Assembly: GCF_042680125.1 (NCBI RefSeq)
Contig: NZ_JBHTNY010000046.1
From: Robinsoniella peoriensis
GTDB lineage: Bacteria > Bacillota > Clostridia > Lachnospirales > Lachnospiraceae
Reading direction: 5' to 3' (one strand)
DNA: 60,657 nt
Within the stretch, counting starts at the first letter, position 1, and each line of letters starts with the position of its first letter. Positions 33,961 through 42,927 of this stretch are shown one piece after another. A program made the position numbers and the translations under genes. The notes beneath the pieces were generated by a model. It made no database searches. It had not been told where the DNA came from and saw only the letters and a list, made by a program, of their open reading frames with translations.

Positions 33961-35937
33961 TTACTCCATATACCGTTCTAACACCAGTGCAGCCTCATTT
34001 AACATGGCGATCAGCAGCCCATATTCAAAAGGTGCTATCTCTCTTCTTTCTTCCAGCACAATCCCCACTACCGCAAATACTTTTTCATTATTCTGCACCG
34101 GCAGATATAAAGCTTTTGCTCCCGGCAGGGTGCTGGTGCAGGTCCCTGCCCTGTGATGGTTCTGAAATACCCACTGGGCAGCTGCCCGCTCTGATTTTAC
34201 TACATATTCTTTCATATCCTCTTTAGACATTCCTTTTCGAGGAAAGAGCCTGGGTCCGGTTATTTTCTCTCTCTGTTTTAAGTAAATCAGAACGGACAGA
34301 TTCGTTAGTTTCAGTACCTGGCTGGATATTTCTTTCATAACATCTTCTATATTCTGTGCCCTGCTCAGGCGCCGGCTGTTGTCCAGCAGCAGTTCTGTCC
34401 GGTAAATCATTTTACTGCTTTCCTTCCCCTGCCTTCTGATCTTAGCCGTCATTGAGGACGACAGCAGTGCCACTGCGAACATAACGGCAAATGTGACAGG
34501 ATAACTTTTCCCATGTGCCTGCAGACTTAAAAACGGAATTGTAAAAAAGAAATTATACAGCAGTACGCTGAATATGGATGCTGCAATGGAACAGATTCTT
34601 CCGTTGGTATGCATTGCACATACGAGAACCCCCAGTATATATATCATAATAATATTGGAATCCGGCAGTTCCAGATTCCGGAACACCAATCCTATCGCTG
34701 TACTTCCCGTCAGTATTCCTGCAGTGATCAGAAAATCTCCCCAGTTGAGCTCCTCCCTGCGGTAAGAAATTCGTCTGTGCTTATCCCCGGGCTGAAGATC
34801 CGGTATGACATAGATATCCATCTCCTGGGTATATTGTGCCAACTGCTCCACCAGCGTCCGTTTGGACTGTCCAAAATAAACTTTATGATTTGTCCTTCCG
34901 ATAACTACTTTTGATACATTGCTTACCTTGGCGTATTCTGCAATCTGAAATGCAACATTTTCACCATAGACTGTAGCGATCTTAGCTCCCAGATCCCTTG
35001 CCAGCTGTAAGTTTTCTTCCATCATCTTTTTTACTTTCCGGTCACTGCCCTGTAATCGGGGTGTCTCTACATACAATGCGGTAAATTCTCCGTGAAAGGC
35101 GTACGCAAGCCTGGAAGCCGTACGGATTACTTTGGCATTTGTAGGCGATGCGGAGACACAGGTCAGAATATGCTCTCCCACATAATATCCCTTACGTCCC
35201 TTGGACACCTCGGTTTCAGACAGACGGTTCACGCGGTCCGCCATCCTTCTCAGGGTAATTTCCCTCAGTGCAATTAACTTTTCTTTAGCAAAGAAGTTAT
35301 GAACCGCCCGCTGAGCCTGATTCTCCTTATATACCTTGCCCTCTTTTAATCTGCGGATCAGGTCATCAGGTTCAATATCAATTACCTCAACCTGATCTGC
35401 CTCATCAAATACACTGTCCGGTATCCGCTCTTTCACCTTGATCTTCGTAATTCCCGCCACCAGGTCATTGAGGCTCTCCAGATGCTGGATATTAACCGTA
35501 GTATATACATTAATGCCTGCATTCAGAATTTCTTCTATATCCTGATAACGTTTTCTATGTCGGCAGCCTTCTGTATTGGTATGCGCCAGTTCATCTACCA
35601 ACAGCAGTTCCGGCTTTCTGGCAAGACATGCATCCAGATCCATCTCACGGATTTTAATTCCTTTATAATCCATCATCAGGGGCGCTGTCTGCTCCAGCCC
35701 TTCCATCATCCCCAGGGTATCGGGTCTGGCATGGGGTTCAATATATCCGGCTGCCACATCCACCCCCTTCTCCAGCATCATATGAGCCGCTTCCAGCATC
35801 GTATAAGTTTTTCCCACACCTGCTGCAAACCCCAGAAAGATCTTCAGTTTTCCACGTTTGTCTGCTTCCTGCTGCTTCTCCTCTTTACGAACCTGTTCTA
35901 ACAGTGCCTGCGGGTCAGGTCTGACTTCTTCTTCCAT
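33961..35937 (-). CDS. kdpD: KdpD-like sensor lacking the histidine kinase domain
   Basis: 658 aa from Met 35937 (MEEEVRPDPQALLEQVRKEE), with GAGGAGG 10 nt upstream. Layout: KdpD ATP-binding domain (GFAAGVGKT 36-44, LLLVDELAHTN 111-121), Usp domain about 250-380, four membrane segments about 400-495 (DUF4118), and a GAF-like domain about 515-658. It stops there: no phospho-His box and no ATPase of the kinase type, whereas full KdpD is near 900 aa. The Usp domain has SAS (262-264), then 20 residues, then FTALY (285-289), exactly the SXS-X20-FTAXY signature that binds cyclic-di-AMP in S. aureus KdpD. No kdpE is nearby. It may tune the Kdp pump by protein contact or act with an unlinked kinase. 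Confidence 0.88.
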   Translation of the reverse strand: MEEEVRPDPQALLEQVRKEEKQQEADKRGKLKIFLGFAAGVGKTYTMLEAAHMMLEKGVDVAAGYIEPHARPDTLGMMEGLEQTAPLMMDYKGIKIREMDLDACLARKPELLLVDELAHTNTEGCRHRKRYQDIEEILNAGINVYTTVNIQHLESLNDLVAGITKIKVKERIPDSVFDEADQVEVIDIEPDDLIRRLKEGKVYKENQAQRAVHNFFAKEKLIALREITLRRMADRVNRLSETEVSKGRKGYYVGEHILTCVSASPTNAKVIRTASRLAYAFHGEFTALYVETPRLQGSDRKVKKMMEENLQLARDLGAKIATVYGENVAFQIAEYAKVSNVSKVVIGRTNHKVYFGQSKRTLVEQLAQYTQEMDIYVIPDLQPGDKHRRISYRREELNWGDFLITAGILTGSTAIGLVFRNLELPDSNIIMIYILGVLVCAMHTNGRICSIAASIFSVLLYNFFFTIPFLSLQAHGKSYPVTFAVMFAVALLSSSMTAKIRRQGKESSKMIYRTELLLDNSRRLSRAQNIEDVMKEISSQVLKLTNLSVLIYLKQREKITGPRLFPRKGMSKEDMKEYVVKSERAAAQWVFQNHHRAGTCTSTLPGAKALYLPVQNNEKVFAVVGIVLEERREIAPFEYGLLIAMLNEAALVLERYME

Positions 35938-36063
35938 ACAAACACCTCCTCTAGAATATAAACACAAGCATTATTACGACATGCTTAAAGGATGACCTGA
36001 CATACCAGCCAGTACTCTTTTTCAAGCCTTACTGGTTGGCATTCCGGTCACCCTTGTATTTCT

Positions 36064-36702
36064 TTATATCAAACCAATTGCCTTTGCTATTTCAATATTT
36101 GTTGTTAATACATTCACCCGATTTTCTCCAAATACACCAAGCACCTTATTTTCCGTATTGTTATCCACAATTTTCTGTACTTCTTCTACCGACAGCCCGG
36201 TTGCTTCTGCTACTGCAGCGACCTGGACTTTTGCTGCCTGGGGACTGATATGAGGATCTAATCCGGAACCGGATGCAGTTAACAGGTCCGCAGGAATATC
36301 TTCTTTTTTCACACCGGGGTGGGATTTCATGAACTCCTGAAGGTCCGCCTCCACCCTTGCCTGTAAATCAGGATTGGTAGCGCCATAGTTAAATGATCCT
36401 GATGATACACCGCCATATGCAGTATTTCCTTCTTCATCTGCGATCAGGTCTTCCTCTGTGTAGGTATTATAATTTACAGAAGAGATTCTTCCCTGAAAAA
36501 ATCTGGGATCCGTAAACTGCTGTCCGATCAGCTCCGATCCTACCGCTTTGCCGTCTACTTCAATCAGACTTCCATTTGCCTGTTTATGAAATACAAGCTG
36601 GCCTGCACCATTGACCGCAAGTGGATAAGCAACTGCACACAAAAGCAGAAGGGCAACTGTCAAAATAAAAGATTGTTTTAACATTTTTATAAAAGATTTC
36701 AT
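36064..36702 (-). CDS. kdpC: Potassium-transporting ATPase subunit C
   Basis: 212 aa from Met 36702 (MKSFIKMLKQSFILTVALLL). The open frame extends 15 codons upstream, but those codons belong to a dispersed repeat (see 36703-36820). One N-terminal membrane helix, then the extracytoplasmic domain with NGSLIEVDGKAVGSELIGQQ, DPRFFQGRISSVNYN and the highly conserved GSGLDPHISPQAA. KdpC stabilises the KdpA-KdpB complex. It lies between kdpB and the kdpD-like gene. Confidence 0.93.
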   Translation of the reverse strand: MKSFIKMLKQSFILTVALLLLCAVAYPLAVNGAGQLVFHKQANGSLIEVDGKAVGSELIGQQFTDPRFFQGRISSVNYNTYTEEDLIADEEGNTAYGGVSSGSFNYGATNPDLQARVEADLQEFMKSHPGVKKEDIPADLLTASGSGLDPHISPQAAKVQVAAVAEATGLSVEEVQKIVDNNTENKVLGVFGENRVNVLTTNIEIAKAIGLI

Positions 36703-36820
36703 TTTTTTACCCATTGCATACTGCAGGCTTGCCTGCAATACTGCCACAATATAACTTGAACGAATTATATCGTGGCTTCCTTTCTATATTATAATTTTCT
36801 TTCAACTTATAACCAATGCT
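36703..36820. repeat. Start-proximal two-hairpin repeat, copy A (kdpB-kdpC)
   Basis: Read on the minus strand: GTTGAAAGAAAA, TAGAAAGGAAGCCACGATAT, then a stem (GCCACGATATAA with TTATATTGTGGC) and a second stem (ATTGCAGGC with GCCTGCAGT), ending GCAATGGGTAAAAAA just before the kdpC ATG. A copy with the same order lies before the GH51 gene at 56817-56935. The repeat ends 0-6 nt before the start codon in both places and may supply the ribosome site. Confidence 0.8.
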
Positions 36821-36879
36821 CTTCACAGGTTTCCCTGTATTACTGACACTCATAATTTTGCCTTAATCACTTTGTACTT

Positions 36880-38934
36880 TTATAATCCCAACAGAGAAAG
36901 TGCCGGGGATATTAATAAGTCAATCAGCTTAATTCCCACAAAAGGTACTAACACTCCGCCCAGACCATAGATAGACATGTTCTTTAACAGCATTTTCTCT
37001 GATCTCATAGGTTTGTATTTCACACCACGCATAGCAATCGGAATAAGGCAAGGTATGATGACTGCGTTAAAGATCAGAGCTGATAAAATCGCACTGAAAG
37101 GAGTTGCCAGTTTCATAATATTCAGCAGTTCCATCTGTGGAATCACCAGGGTAAACATGGCGGGAATAATTGCAAAATATTTAGCGATATCATTTGCAAT
37201 ACTGAATGTGGTAAGGGAACCTCTCGTAATCAGAAGCTGCTTTCCAATCTCAACCACTTCCAGAATCTTAGTGGGATCGGAATCCAGATCCACCATATTG
37301 GCTGCTTCTTTTGCTGCTGATGTACCACTGTTCATTGCGATTCCCACATTTGCCTGTGCCAGTGCGGGAGCATCGTTGGTACCATCTCCAGTCATTGCAA
37401 CAATCTTTCCCTGTGCCTGCTCTTTTTTGATTTCCTCAATTTTATCTTCCGGCTTGCATTCTGCAATAAACTCATCCACTCCGGCCTCTTTTGCAATGGT
37501 GGCTGCTGTAAGGGGATTGTCACCGGTACACATAACCGTTTTGATTCCAATTTCACGCAAACGTTCAAACCGCTCTACCAATCCTGGTTTTACAGTATCT
37601 TTCAGGTAAATTACGCCGTATATTACATTTTTTGCACACACCACGAGTGGTGTTCCGCCAAGTCCTGATACCTTTGACACAATACCTTCCAGATCATCCG
37701 GGACATTTCCGCCGGCTTCTCTTACATACTGGATCATTGCATCGTAAGCACCTTTTCTTACCCTTGTTCCGTCTGCTAAATTCACGCCGCTCATTTTTGT
37801 CTGAGCCGTAAATTCTATAAATTCCATCTGATCTGCCATATTTGCTTTGATCTTACAATCCAGTGTTCTGCCAAGTTCTACAATAGATTTGCCTTCCGGT
37901 GTTGCATCACTGAGCGAACACATCACGCTGTAATCTACCAGATCTTCTTTTTCTATTCCCTTAACCGGGAAAAATTCTGCCGCAAGGCGGTTACCAAAGG
38001 TAATGGTTCCCGTCTTATCCAATATCATCGTATCTACATCACCGCATGCCTCAACTGCTTTACCGGACATGGCAATCACATTAAATCTGGTTACACGATC
38101 CATACCTGCAATACCAATCGCCGACAGTAAGCCGCCAATGGTTGTTGGGATCAGGCATACCATAAGTGCGATCATGGTTGAAATGGGTATGGCTGCTCCT
38201 GAATATTTTGCGAATGGATATAAGCACACAATTACGATCATAAAAATAATGGTCAGTCCTACTAAAAGGGTGTTCAGTGCAATCTCATTGGGTGTCTTCT
38301 GTCTGGAAGCACCTTCTACCAATGCTATCATTTTATCCAGGAATGATTCTCCTGGGGAAGAAGTTATCCGTATTTTCAGCCAGTCGCTGACTACCGTTGT
38401 TCCTCCCGTTACAGATGAAAAGTCACCGCCGGACTCCCTGGTAACAGGTGCCGATTCTCCGGTTATTGCGGATTCATCCACGGATGCAACCCCTTCTATT
38501 ACTTCACCGTCATTTGGGATCAGCTCTCCGTTTCTCACCAGGACGATGTCACCTTTTTTTAATTCAGAAGCATTTACTTCCCGTTCGCTTCCTCCAGCCA
38601 GTAATAATCTGGCTTTTGTATCCTGCTTTGTTTTTTTCAGCGTCTCGGCCTGTGCCTTACCCCGCCCCTCTGCAACAGATTCTGCAAAGTTGGCAAATAA
38701 AATGGTAATAAATAAAATCAGTGTAACTATCCCGTTATACGCCCTTAACTCCGCCTGATCCCCAAAAACAGTAGGCCAGATTGTCAGCAGCAGTGTGATG
38801 CAGAAACCAACCTCCACCACAAACATAACCGGGTTTTTCATCATATATCTGGGATCCAGTTTTTTAAAGGCTCCTGCAACGGAACTTTTTAAAATGTCCT
38901 TTGTGATGAACTTTTTTTTATTTTCCTTTGACAT
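36880..38934 (-). CDS. kdpB: Potassium-transporting P-type ATPase subunit B
   Basis: 684 aa from Met 38934 (MSKENKKKFITKDILKSSVA), preceded by GAGAGGATAAG; an upstream ATG in frame has no ribosome site. P-type ATPase landmarks: SAITGESAPV (actuator), MILDKTGTITFG (phosphorylated Asp), GTPLVVCAKNVIYG, MCTGDNPLTAATIAKEAGVD and MTGDGTNDAPALAQANVG (hinge). The N-terminal FANFAESVAEGRGKAQAETL is typical of KdpB. It hydrolyses ATP to drive potassium uptake through KdpA at very low external potassium. Confidence 0.97.
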   Translation of the reverse strand: MSKENKKKFITKDILKSSVAGAFKKLDPRYMMKNPVMFVVEVGFCITLLLTIWPTVFGDQAELRAYNGIVTLILFITILFANFAESVAEGRGKAQAETLKKTKQDTKARLLLAGGSEREVNASELKKGDIVLVRNGELIPNDGEVIEGVASVDESAITGESAPVTRESGGDFSSVTGGTTVVSDWLKIRITSSPGESFLDKMIALVEGASRQKTPNEIALNTLLVGLTIIFMIVIVCLYPFAKYSGAAIPISTMIALMVCLIPTTIGGLLSAIGIAGMDRVTRFNVIAMSGKAVEACGDVDTMILDKTGTITFGNRLAAEFFPVKGIEKEDLVDYSVMCSLSDATPEGKSIVELGRTLDCKIKANMADQMEFIEFTAQTKMSGVNLADGTRVRKGAYDAMIQYVREAGGNVPDDLEGIVSKVSGLGGTPLVVCAKNVIYGVIYLKDTVKPGLVERFERLREIGIKTVMCTGDNPLTAATIAKEAGVDEFIAECKPEDKIEEIKKEQAQGKIVAMTGDGTNDAPALAQANVGIAMNSGTSAAKEAANMVDLDSDPTKILEVVEIGKQLLITRGSLTTFSIANDIAKYFAIIPAMFTLVIPQMELLNIMKLATPFSAILSALIFNAVIIPCLIPIAMRGVKYKPMRSEKMLLKNMSIYGLGGVLVPFVGIKLIDLLISPALSLLGL

Positions 38935-38957
38935 TTTTCTTATCCTCTCATTCTTCT

Positions 38958-40673
38958 CTAAAACCATAATGTCAGATGTTCCGCAATGGGCCCCAGTGCT
39001 AATGCAGGGAAAAACGTCAATGCGGCAAAGATATATACAACAAATACCAATATAACCGTAAAAATTACATTGTCGGTACGCAGCGTACCAATTGTTTCAT
39101 TAACACGTTTCTTGGCAAACAGGGAACCGGCTATAGCCAGCTGTGCAATAATTGCCAGATATCGGCCAAAGAACATAGCTAACCCCGCAGTCACATTCCA
39201 GAATACCGTATTATCTGCAAGTCCTTCAAAACCGGAACCATTGTTCGCGGCGGACGAGGAATATTCATAGAGTACCTGGCTCAGCCCATGGAATCCCGGA
39301 TTGGTAATTCCTGCAAGGCCTGCCGTAGTGGAAACCGCCAATGCGGAAAATCCCAGAATCAGCAACGGATGTACAATCAGTACCAGAGCCACCAGCTTCA
39401 TTTCTTTACCTTCGATCTTCTTCCCCAGATATTCCGGTGTTCTTCCGATCATCAGCCCACACAGGAAAACCGCCAGTATTGCGTACATAATCATGTTCAT
39501 AAGTCCAACGCCCTTACCGCCAAACACACAGTTAAGCATCATATGTAACAGCGGTACCATTCCACCCAGAGGGGTCAGCGTATCGTGCATGTTGTTAACC
39601 GTACCGGTTGTAAAGGAAGTCGTTACCGTAGTAAACAGAGCTGACTGCGCTATTCCAAAACGAACTTCTTTTCCTTCCATGCTTCCCATATCCTGGCTCA
39701 GTCCTGCCTGCTCCAGAGCCGGGTTGCCTGCCTGTTCAGAGAAGAAGCAAAGGGTGAGTCCTATCATAAAGATCACTGACATTGCGCCAAAGATCACTCT
39801 TCCCTGTCTTCCAATCATCGGAAGTCTTTCTTTTTTCTCTTTCTTGCCTTTTCTGTCATGCATCATCTTGCCAAAGGTCACCACACAGGCACCCGGAAGA
39901 ATCATCATGGAGATCAGTTCTGCAATATCAGAAATAATTGTGGGGTTCTCAAACGGCGTGGAGGAATTGGCTCCAAAGAAACCGCCTCCGTTGGTACCCA
40001 GATGCTTGATGGATTCCAGTGCTGCCACCGGCCCCATTGCAATATCCTGCAGCTTTCCTTCGATAGTCTGCACTGTCTGGTTTGCCTGGAGCGTCTGGGG
40101 TGTTCCCTGGCTGATCAAAAGCAATGCTACTAAAAATGCAAAAGGAATTAAAATTCTGGTCGTAATACGTACCATATCTTCATAGAAATTCCCAAGGTCT
40201 TTTCCTTTTCCAGCCAATCCTCTGCAGAATGCCATACACGCTGCATACCCAGAAGCCGCTGATGTAAACATCATAAATATAATAACCAGCATCTGGCTTA
40301 AATAAGACAGCCCGGATTCCCCGGAATAATGCTGTAAGTTTGTATTCGTCATAAAACTGATGATCGTGTTAAAGCTGAGGCTTGCTTCCATACCACCGAT
40401 CCCGTTTGGATTCCCCATCAGGAGCCCCTGCAGCCTTAATATCAAATAACCGACAAATATCATAACTGCATTTGCCATAATCAGATTTAACGCATACTGT
40501 TTCCAGTTCATACCCTGCCGTTCAATCCGGCATATTTTAAAAATACAGTTATCCACCCTGTTAAATACAGGATCTGCAAATGTTTTCTGCTTCGTGGCGA
40601 TGTGATACATATAGTTTCCCATTGGAATAACCAGTATCAAAAAGATCGCCAGAGTCAATAATATCTGTAACAT
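38958..40673 (-). CDS. kdpA: Potassium-transporting ATPase subunit A (channel-like)
   Basis: 571 aa with about ten membrane helices. The four selectivity-filter-like loops of the SKT fold are visible around FMTNTNLQHYSGESGLSYL, KHLGTNGGGFFGANSSTPF, TTSFTTGTVNNMHDTLTPLG and YEYSSSAANNGSGFEGL. It binds and conducts K+ in the Kdp complex. The ribosome site GGAGGGTAACA lies before the ATG. kdpF is 34 nt upstream and kdpB follows by 23 nt. Confidence 0.97.
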   Translation of the reverse strand: MLQILLTLAIFLILVIPMGNYMYHIATKQKTFADPVFNRVDNCIFKICRIERQGMNWKQYALNLIMANAVMIFVGYLILRLQGLLMGNPNGIGGMEASLSFNTIISFMTNTNLQHYSGESGLSYLSQMLVIIFMMFTSAASGYAACMAFCRGLAGKGKDLGNFYEDMVRITTRILIPFAFLVALLLISQGTPQTLQANQTVQTIEGKLQDIAMGPVAALESIKHLGTNGGGFFGANSSTPFENPTIISDIAELISMMILPGACVVTFGKMMHDRKGKKEKKERLPMIGRQGRVIFGAMSVIFMIGLTLCFFSEQAGNPALEQAGLSQDMGSMEGKEVRFGIAQSALFTTVTTSFTTGTVNNMHDTLTPLGGMVPLLHMMLNCVFGGKGVGLMNMIMYAILAVFLCGLMIGRTPEYLGKKIEGKEMKLVALVLIVHPLLILGFSALAVSTTAGLAGITNPGFHGLSQVLYEYSSSAANNGSGFEGLADNTVFWNVTAGLAMFFGRYLAIIAQLAIAGSLFAKKRVNETIGTLRTDNVIFTVILVFVVYIFAALTFFPALALGPIAEHLTLWF

Positions 40674-40707
40674 TGTTACCCTCCTAAAATCAACTTTTTG
40701 ATTTTTC

Positions 40708-40785
40708 TTATAATTTTTCCGGATTTACTAACGCATAAACCAGATATACCGCTAATGCCGCTATGATGATACCTAAGAATAACAT
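40708..40785 (-). CDS. kdpF: Potassium-transporting ATPase subunit F
   Basis: 25 aa, one hydrophobic helix: MLFLGIIIAALAVYLVYALV then NPEKL. The pattern YLVYALVNPEKL at the end is the KdpF signature (E. coli KdpF ends similarly in LLVAVMVYALINAE-type sequence). TGGAGG lies 8 nt before the ATG. It stabilises the Kdp complex. It is too short for standard gene callers and lies just upstream of kdpA, as expected. Confidence 0.9.
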   Translation of the reverse strand: MLFLGIIIAALAVYLVYALVNPEKL

Positions 40786-40821
40786 AGCATACCTCCATCT
40801 TTTTCTATACATTGTCCTGGA

Positions 40822-40923
40822 TTATTTTTTCCCCGTTTTCACCTGGGACTCACACCAGTCGGTAAACAGCTTCACAAGTACAAAACAGAGCACCAGTACG
40901 CCAACCATGATAATGTCCATCAT
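40822..40923 (-). CDS. 33-aa membrane ORF leading the kdp operon
   Basis: Translation: MMDIIMVGVLVLCFVLVKLF then TDWCESQVKTGKK. A strong ribosome site (AAGGAGGAG, 7 nt before the first ATG) and one clear membrane helix with a positively charged, presumably cytoplasmic tail support it. It ends 37 nt before kdpF. It is not kdpF, which follows separately. It could be a small regulatory or assembly peptide of the Kdp complex or a leader peptide. I do not know a named family for it. Confidence 0.75.
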   Translation of the reverse strand: MMDIIMVGVLVLCFVLVKLFTDWCESQVKTGKK

Positions 40924-40982
40924 CTTTTTCTCCTCCTTCTTTTCTCTGAGCTGTTAAACTGATAACATCCTAACATGTATGG

Positions 40983-41036
40983 GTTAAAAGTGGTGTTAAA
41001 CTATATCCGTTTTCGCATTAAAATGGCATTAAAATT
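40983..41036 (-). promoter_or_regulatory. Direct repeats in the kdp promoter region
   Basis: GCATTAAAAT occurs at 41015-41024 and again at 41026-41035, an 11-nt period that puts both on one face of the helix. GTTAAA recurs at 40983 and 40995. Spaced direct repeats of this type are usual for OmpR-family response regulators such as KdpE, but no kdpE gene is in the window. Confidence 0.5.
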
Positions 41037-41040
41037 AACG

Positions 41041-41077
41041 TAAAAACAGACAATCATCAAAAAAAGATGATTGTCTG
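41041..41077 (-). terminator. Rho-independent terminator of the ABC/two-component operon
   Basis: CAGACAATCATC and GATGATTGTCTG form a perfect 12-bp stem with a 7-nt loop, followed on the minus strand by TTTTTACG. It lies about 80 nt past the permease stop and just upstream of the kdp promoter. Confidence 0.85.
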
Positions 41078-41156
41078 CAGTCTGTTGGCAGCAGTTCTCA
41101 ATTCGGCTGCCCCGTTATTCTTTTCTACTACGCAGGATCTTCTGCCACTAACGGTA

Positions 41157-41867
41157 TTATAAATCTAAATTTTCAATATTCCGATAAGACAGGTATGCAA
41201 TTACGATTCCAGCCATACATAATAATATTGGAAAAATTGGAATGTTGAATAAATTTGCATTGCTGCCATTACTTCCGCCAGTAATGTTAACATTAGCATT
41301 AATCAGCATATTAATCACTACTGCCGCCACGATAGTTGACGAAGAAGATTTTTTTTTCATTCCAAAATACAAGGAAATCAGGCTTAATCCTGCAGTCATA
41401 AATGCCCCAAATAAAATATCCGGAATTCTTCCCAGTACCGTGGAAAATTCAATTCTGTCCGGCGTAAGGGGAATAAAAATATTAATCAGAAATAGCGATG
41501 TCCCAAACAGCAAATCAGTCAGTACAATCACTATAAATGTGCAGGAAAATACGATCAGCAGTTTACTTGCTATAATTTTTTTCCTGGAGACCGGATAAGT
41601 AAACAACGTATTTATAGTTTTTTTACCAAATTCACCAATAATTAGTTTTGCAATCAGAACTCCCGCAAAAATCCCGAAACACACCCGTAAAATCAAAGAG
41701 CCCAGCATAAGTAAGTCCTTTGCACTTTCGATACTTGCCTCATCCTCCAGTATGCTGCCCAATAATGTAATACCGATACAGCTTATTAATATAATTACAC
41801 AGGCAAGCAGATTCTTGCTCAGATTTTCTTTTTCAAGTTCCAGTTTCATCAGCTTAATCATTTTCAT
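41157..41867 (-). CDS. ABC-2 type transporter permease (lantibiotic-immunity style)
   Basis: 236 aa from Met 41867 (MKMIKLMKLELEKENLSKNL), which overlaps the end of the ATPase gene and has GGGAGGAA upstream. About six membrane segments, including NLLACVIILISCIGITLLGS and FCSCTFIVIVLTDLLFG-like stretches. FGKKTINTLFTYPVSRKKII is the coupling segment of bacitracin/lantibiotic exporters of the BcrB/ABC2_membrane_4 type. With the ATPase it would expel or remove a peptide or lipid-targeting antibiotic from the membrane. Confidence 0.82.
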   Translation of the reverse strand: MKMIKLMKLELEKENLSKNLLACVIILISCIGITLLGSILEDEASIESAKDLLMLGSLILRVCFGIFAGVLIAKLIIGEFGKKTINTLFTYPVSRKKIIASKLLIVFSCTFIVIVLTDLLFGTSLFLINIFIPLTPDRIEFSTVLGRIPDILFGAFMTAGLSLISLYFGMKKKSSSSTIVAAVVINMLINANVNITGGSNGSNANLFNIPIFPILLCMAGIVIAYLSYRNIENLDL

Positions 41868-42774
41868 TTCCTCCCATAATTGTATGAATAAAATAATCTT
41901 CCAGCGTATCATTCTTATAAACCATATTCAGAATGCCGACACCAGCCATTACAAGCTCCTTGCTAATCTCCGCCTGTCTGTTATTATCATAAATACGGAG
42001 CCTGTTTTCAGAGACAATTTTGAAATTCAAATGATCGAATGCATTGTCCAGAACGGTAGCCGCCCTGTGGATATCATTTACTTCTATTTCCAGGTATTGT
42101 AATGAATCATGGTGGATCTCGGACATGGATACCTCTTTGGTAAGAATGCCCTTGTCAATCACTCCAATGGTATCCGCCAACTGTTCAATCTCCGCAATAA
42201 TGTGGCTGGATATTAAAATAGTGGTTCCATAGGATGCTTTTAATTTTATTAAAAGCTGACGGATCTGTTTAATTCCAATCGGATCCAGACCGTTAATCGG
42301 CTCATCCAGAATTAATAACTTTGGATTTGTTATCATAGCCCTTGCAATCCCCAGACGCTGTTTCATACCTAATGAGAATTCTCCTACCAGTTTATTGTCA
42401 ACCCCTTTTAAATCCACAAGATCCAAAACTTCCCGGATTCTTTTCTTGTTATAAAATCCCATATAATTGCAGTGCAGCTTCAAGTTCTTCCACGCAGTCA
42501 GTTTCTCGTAAAATATCGGATATTCAATAATGCTACCGATATTTCTCAGATACTCGTATGAATCTTTTTGGATAACTTCTCCACATACCCGGACGTTGCC
42601 CATATCCGGTTTCGCCAGGTTTAAAATCATTTTCATGATTGTAGTTTTACCTGCACCATTGGGCCCCAAAAATCCATAAATTTCTCCCTGTTTCACACGC
42701 ATAGTAACATTTTTCACTACTTCTATGCCTTTATATGTTTTTGTTACATCTTCTAATACTATAATATCCGACAT
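41854..42774 (-). CDS. ABC transporter ATPase (BcrA/LanF-like)
   Basis: 306 aa from Met 42774 (MSDIIVLEDVTKTYKGIEVV) with GAGGGAG upstream; the longer open frame adds only a low-complexity Gln/Lys/Glu stretch. Walker A GPNGAGKTT, signature FSLGMKQRLGIARAM, Walker B LLILDEPINGLDP and H-loop SSHIIAEIEQL. The C-terminal regulatory extension (LEIEVNDIHRAATVLDNAF) is typical of bacitracin-type ATPases. It is in an operon after the response regulator and kinase, which probably induce it. Confidence 0.92.
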   Translation of the reverse strand: MSDIIVLEDVTKTYKGIEVVKNVTMRVKQGEIYGFLGPNGAGKTTIMKMILNLAKPDMGNVRVCGEVIQKDSYEYLRNIGSIIEYPIFYEKLTAWKNLKLHCNYMGFYNKKRIREVLDLVDLKGVDNKLVGEFSLGMKQRLGIARAMITNPKLLILDEPINGLDPIGIKQIRQLLIKLKASYGTTILISSHIIAEIEQLADTIGVIDKGILTKEVSMSEIHHDSLQYLEIEVNDIHRAATVLDNAFDHLNFKIVSENRLRIYDNNRQAEISKELVMAGVGILNMVYKNDTLEDYFIHTIMGGNEND

Positions 42775-42927
42775 ACTGATATCTCCCTCTTTCTGGTTTT
42801 GTTCTTTTTGGTTTTGCTCTTTCTGAATATTATTATAACGGAATAAATTTACCATTGATTACAAATTCCTTACATAATTCTTTTAAAAGAATTACTTTTG
42901 AAAAAGGGCAGGATGCTGCTGCCGGAT

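Noticed and set aside
38003..40185. Long plus-strand ORFs of 250-294 aa opposite kdpB and kdpA
   Set aside because: They are antisense shadows of strongly conserved membrane-protein genes, without ribosome sites or known domains.
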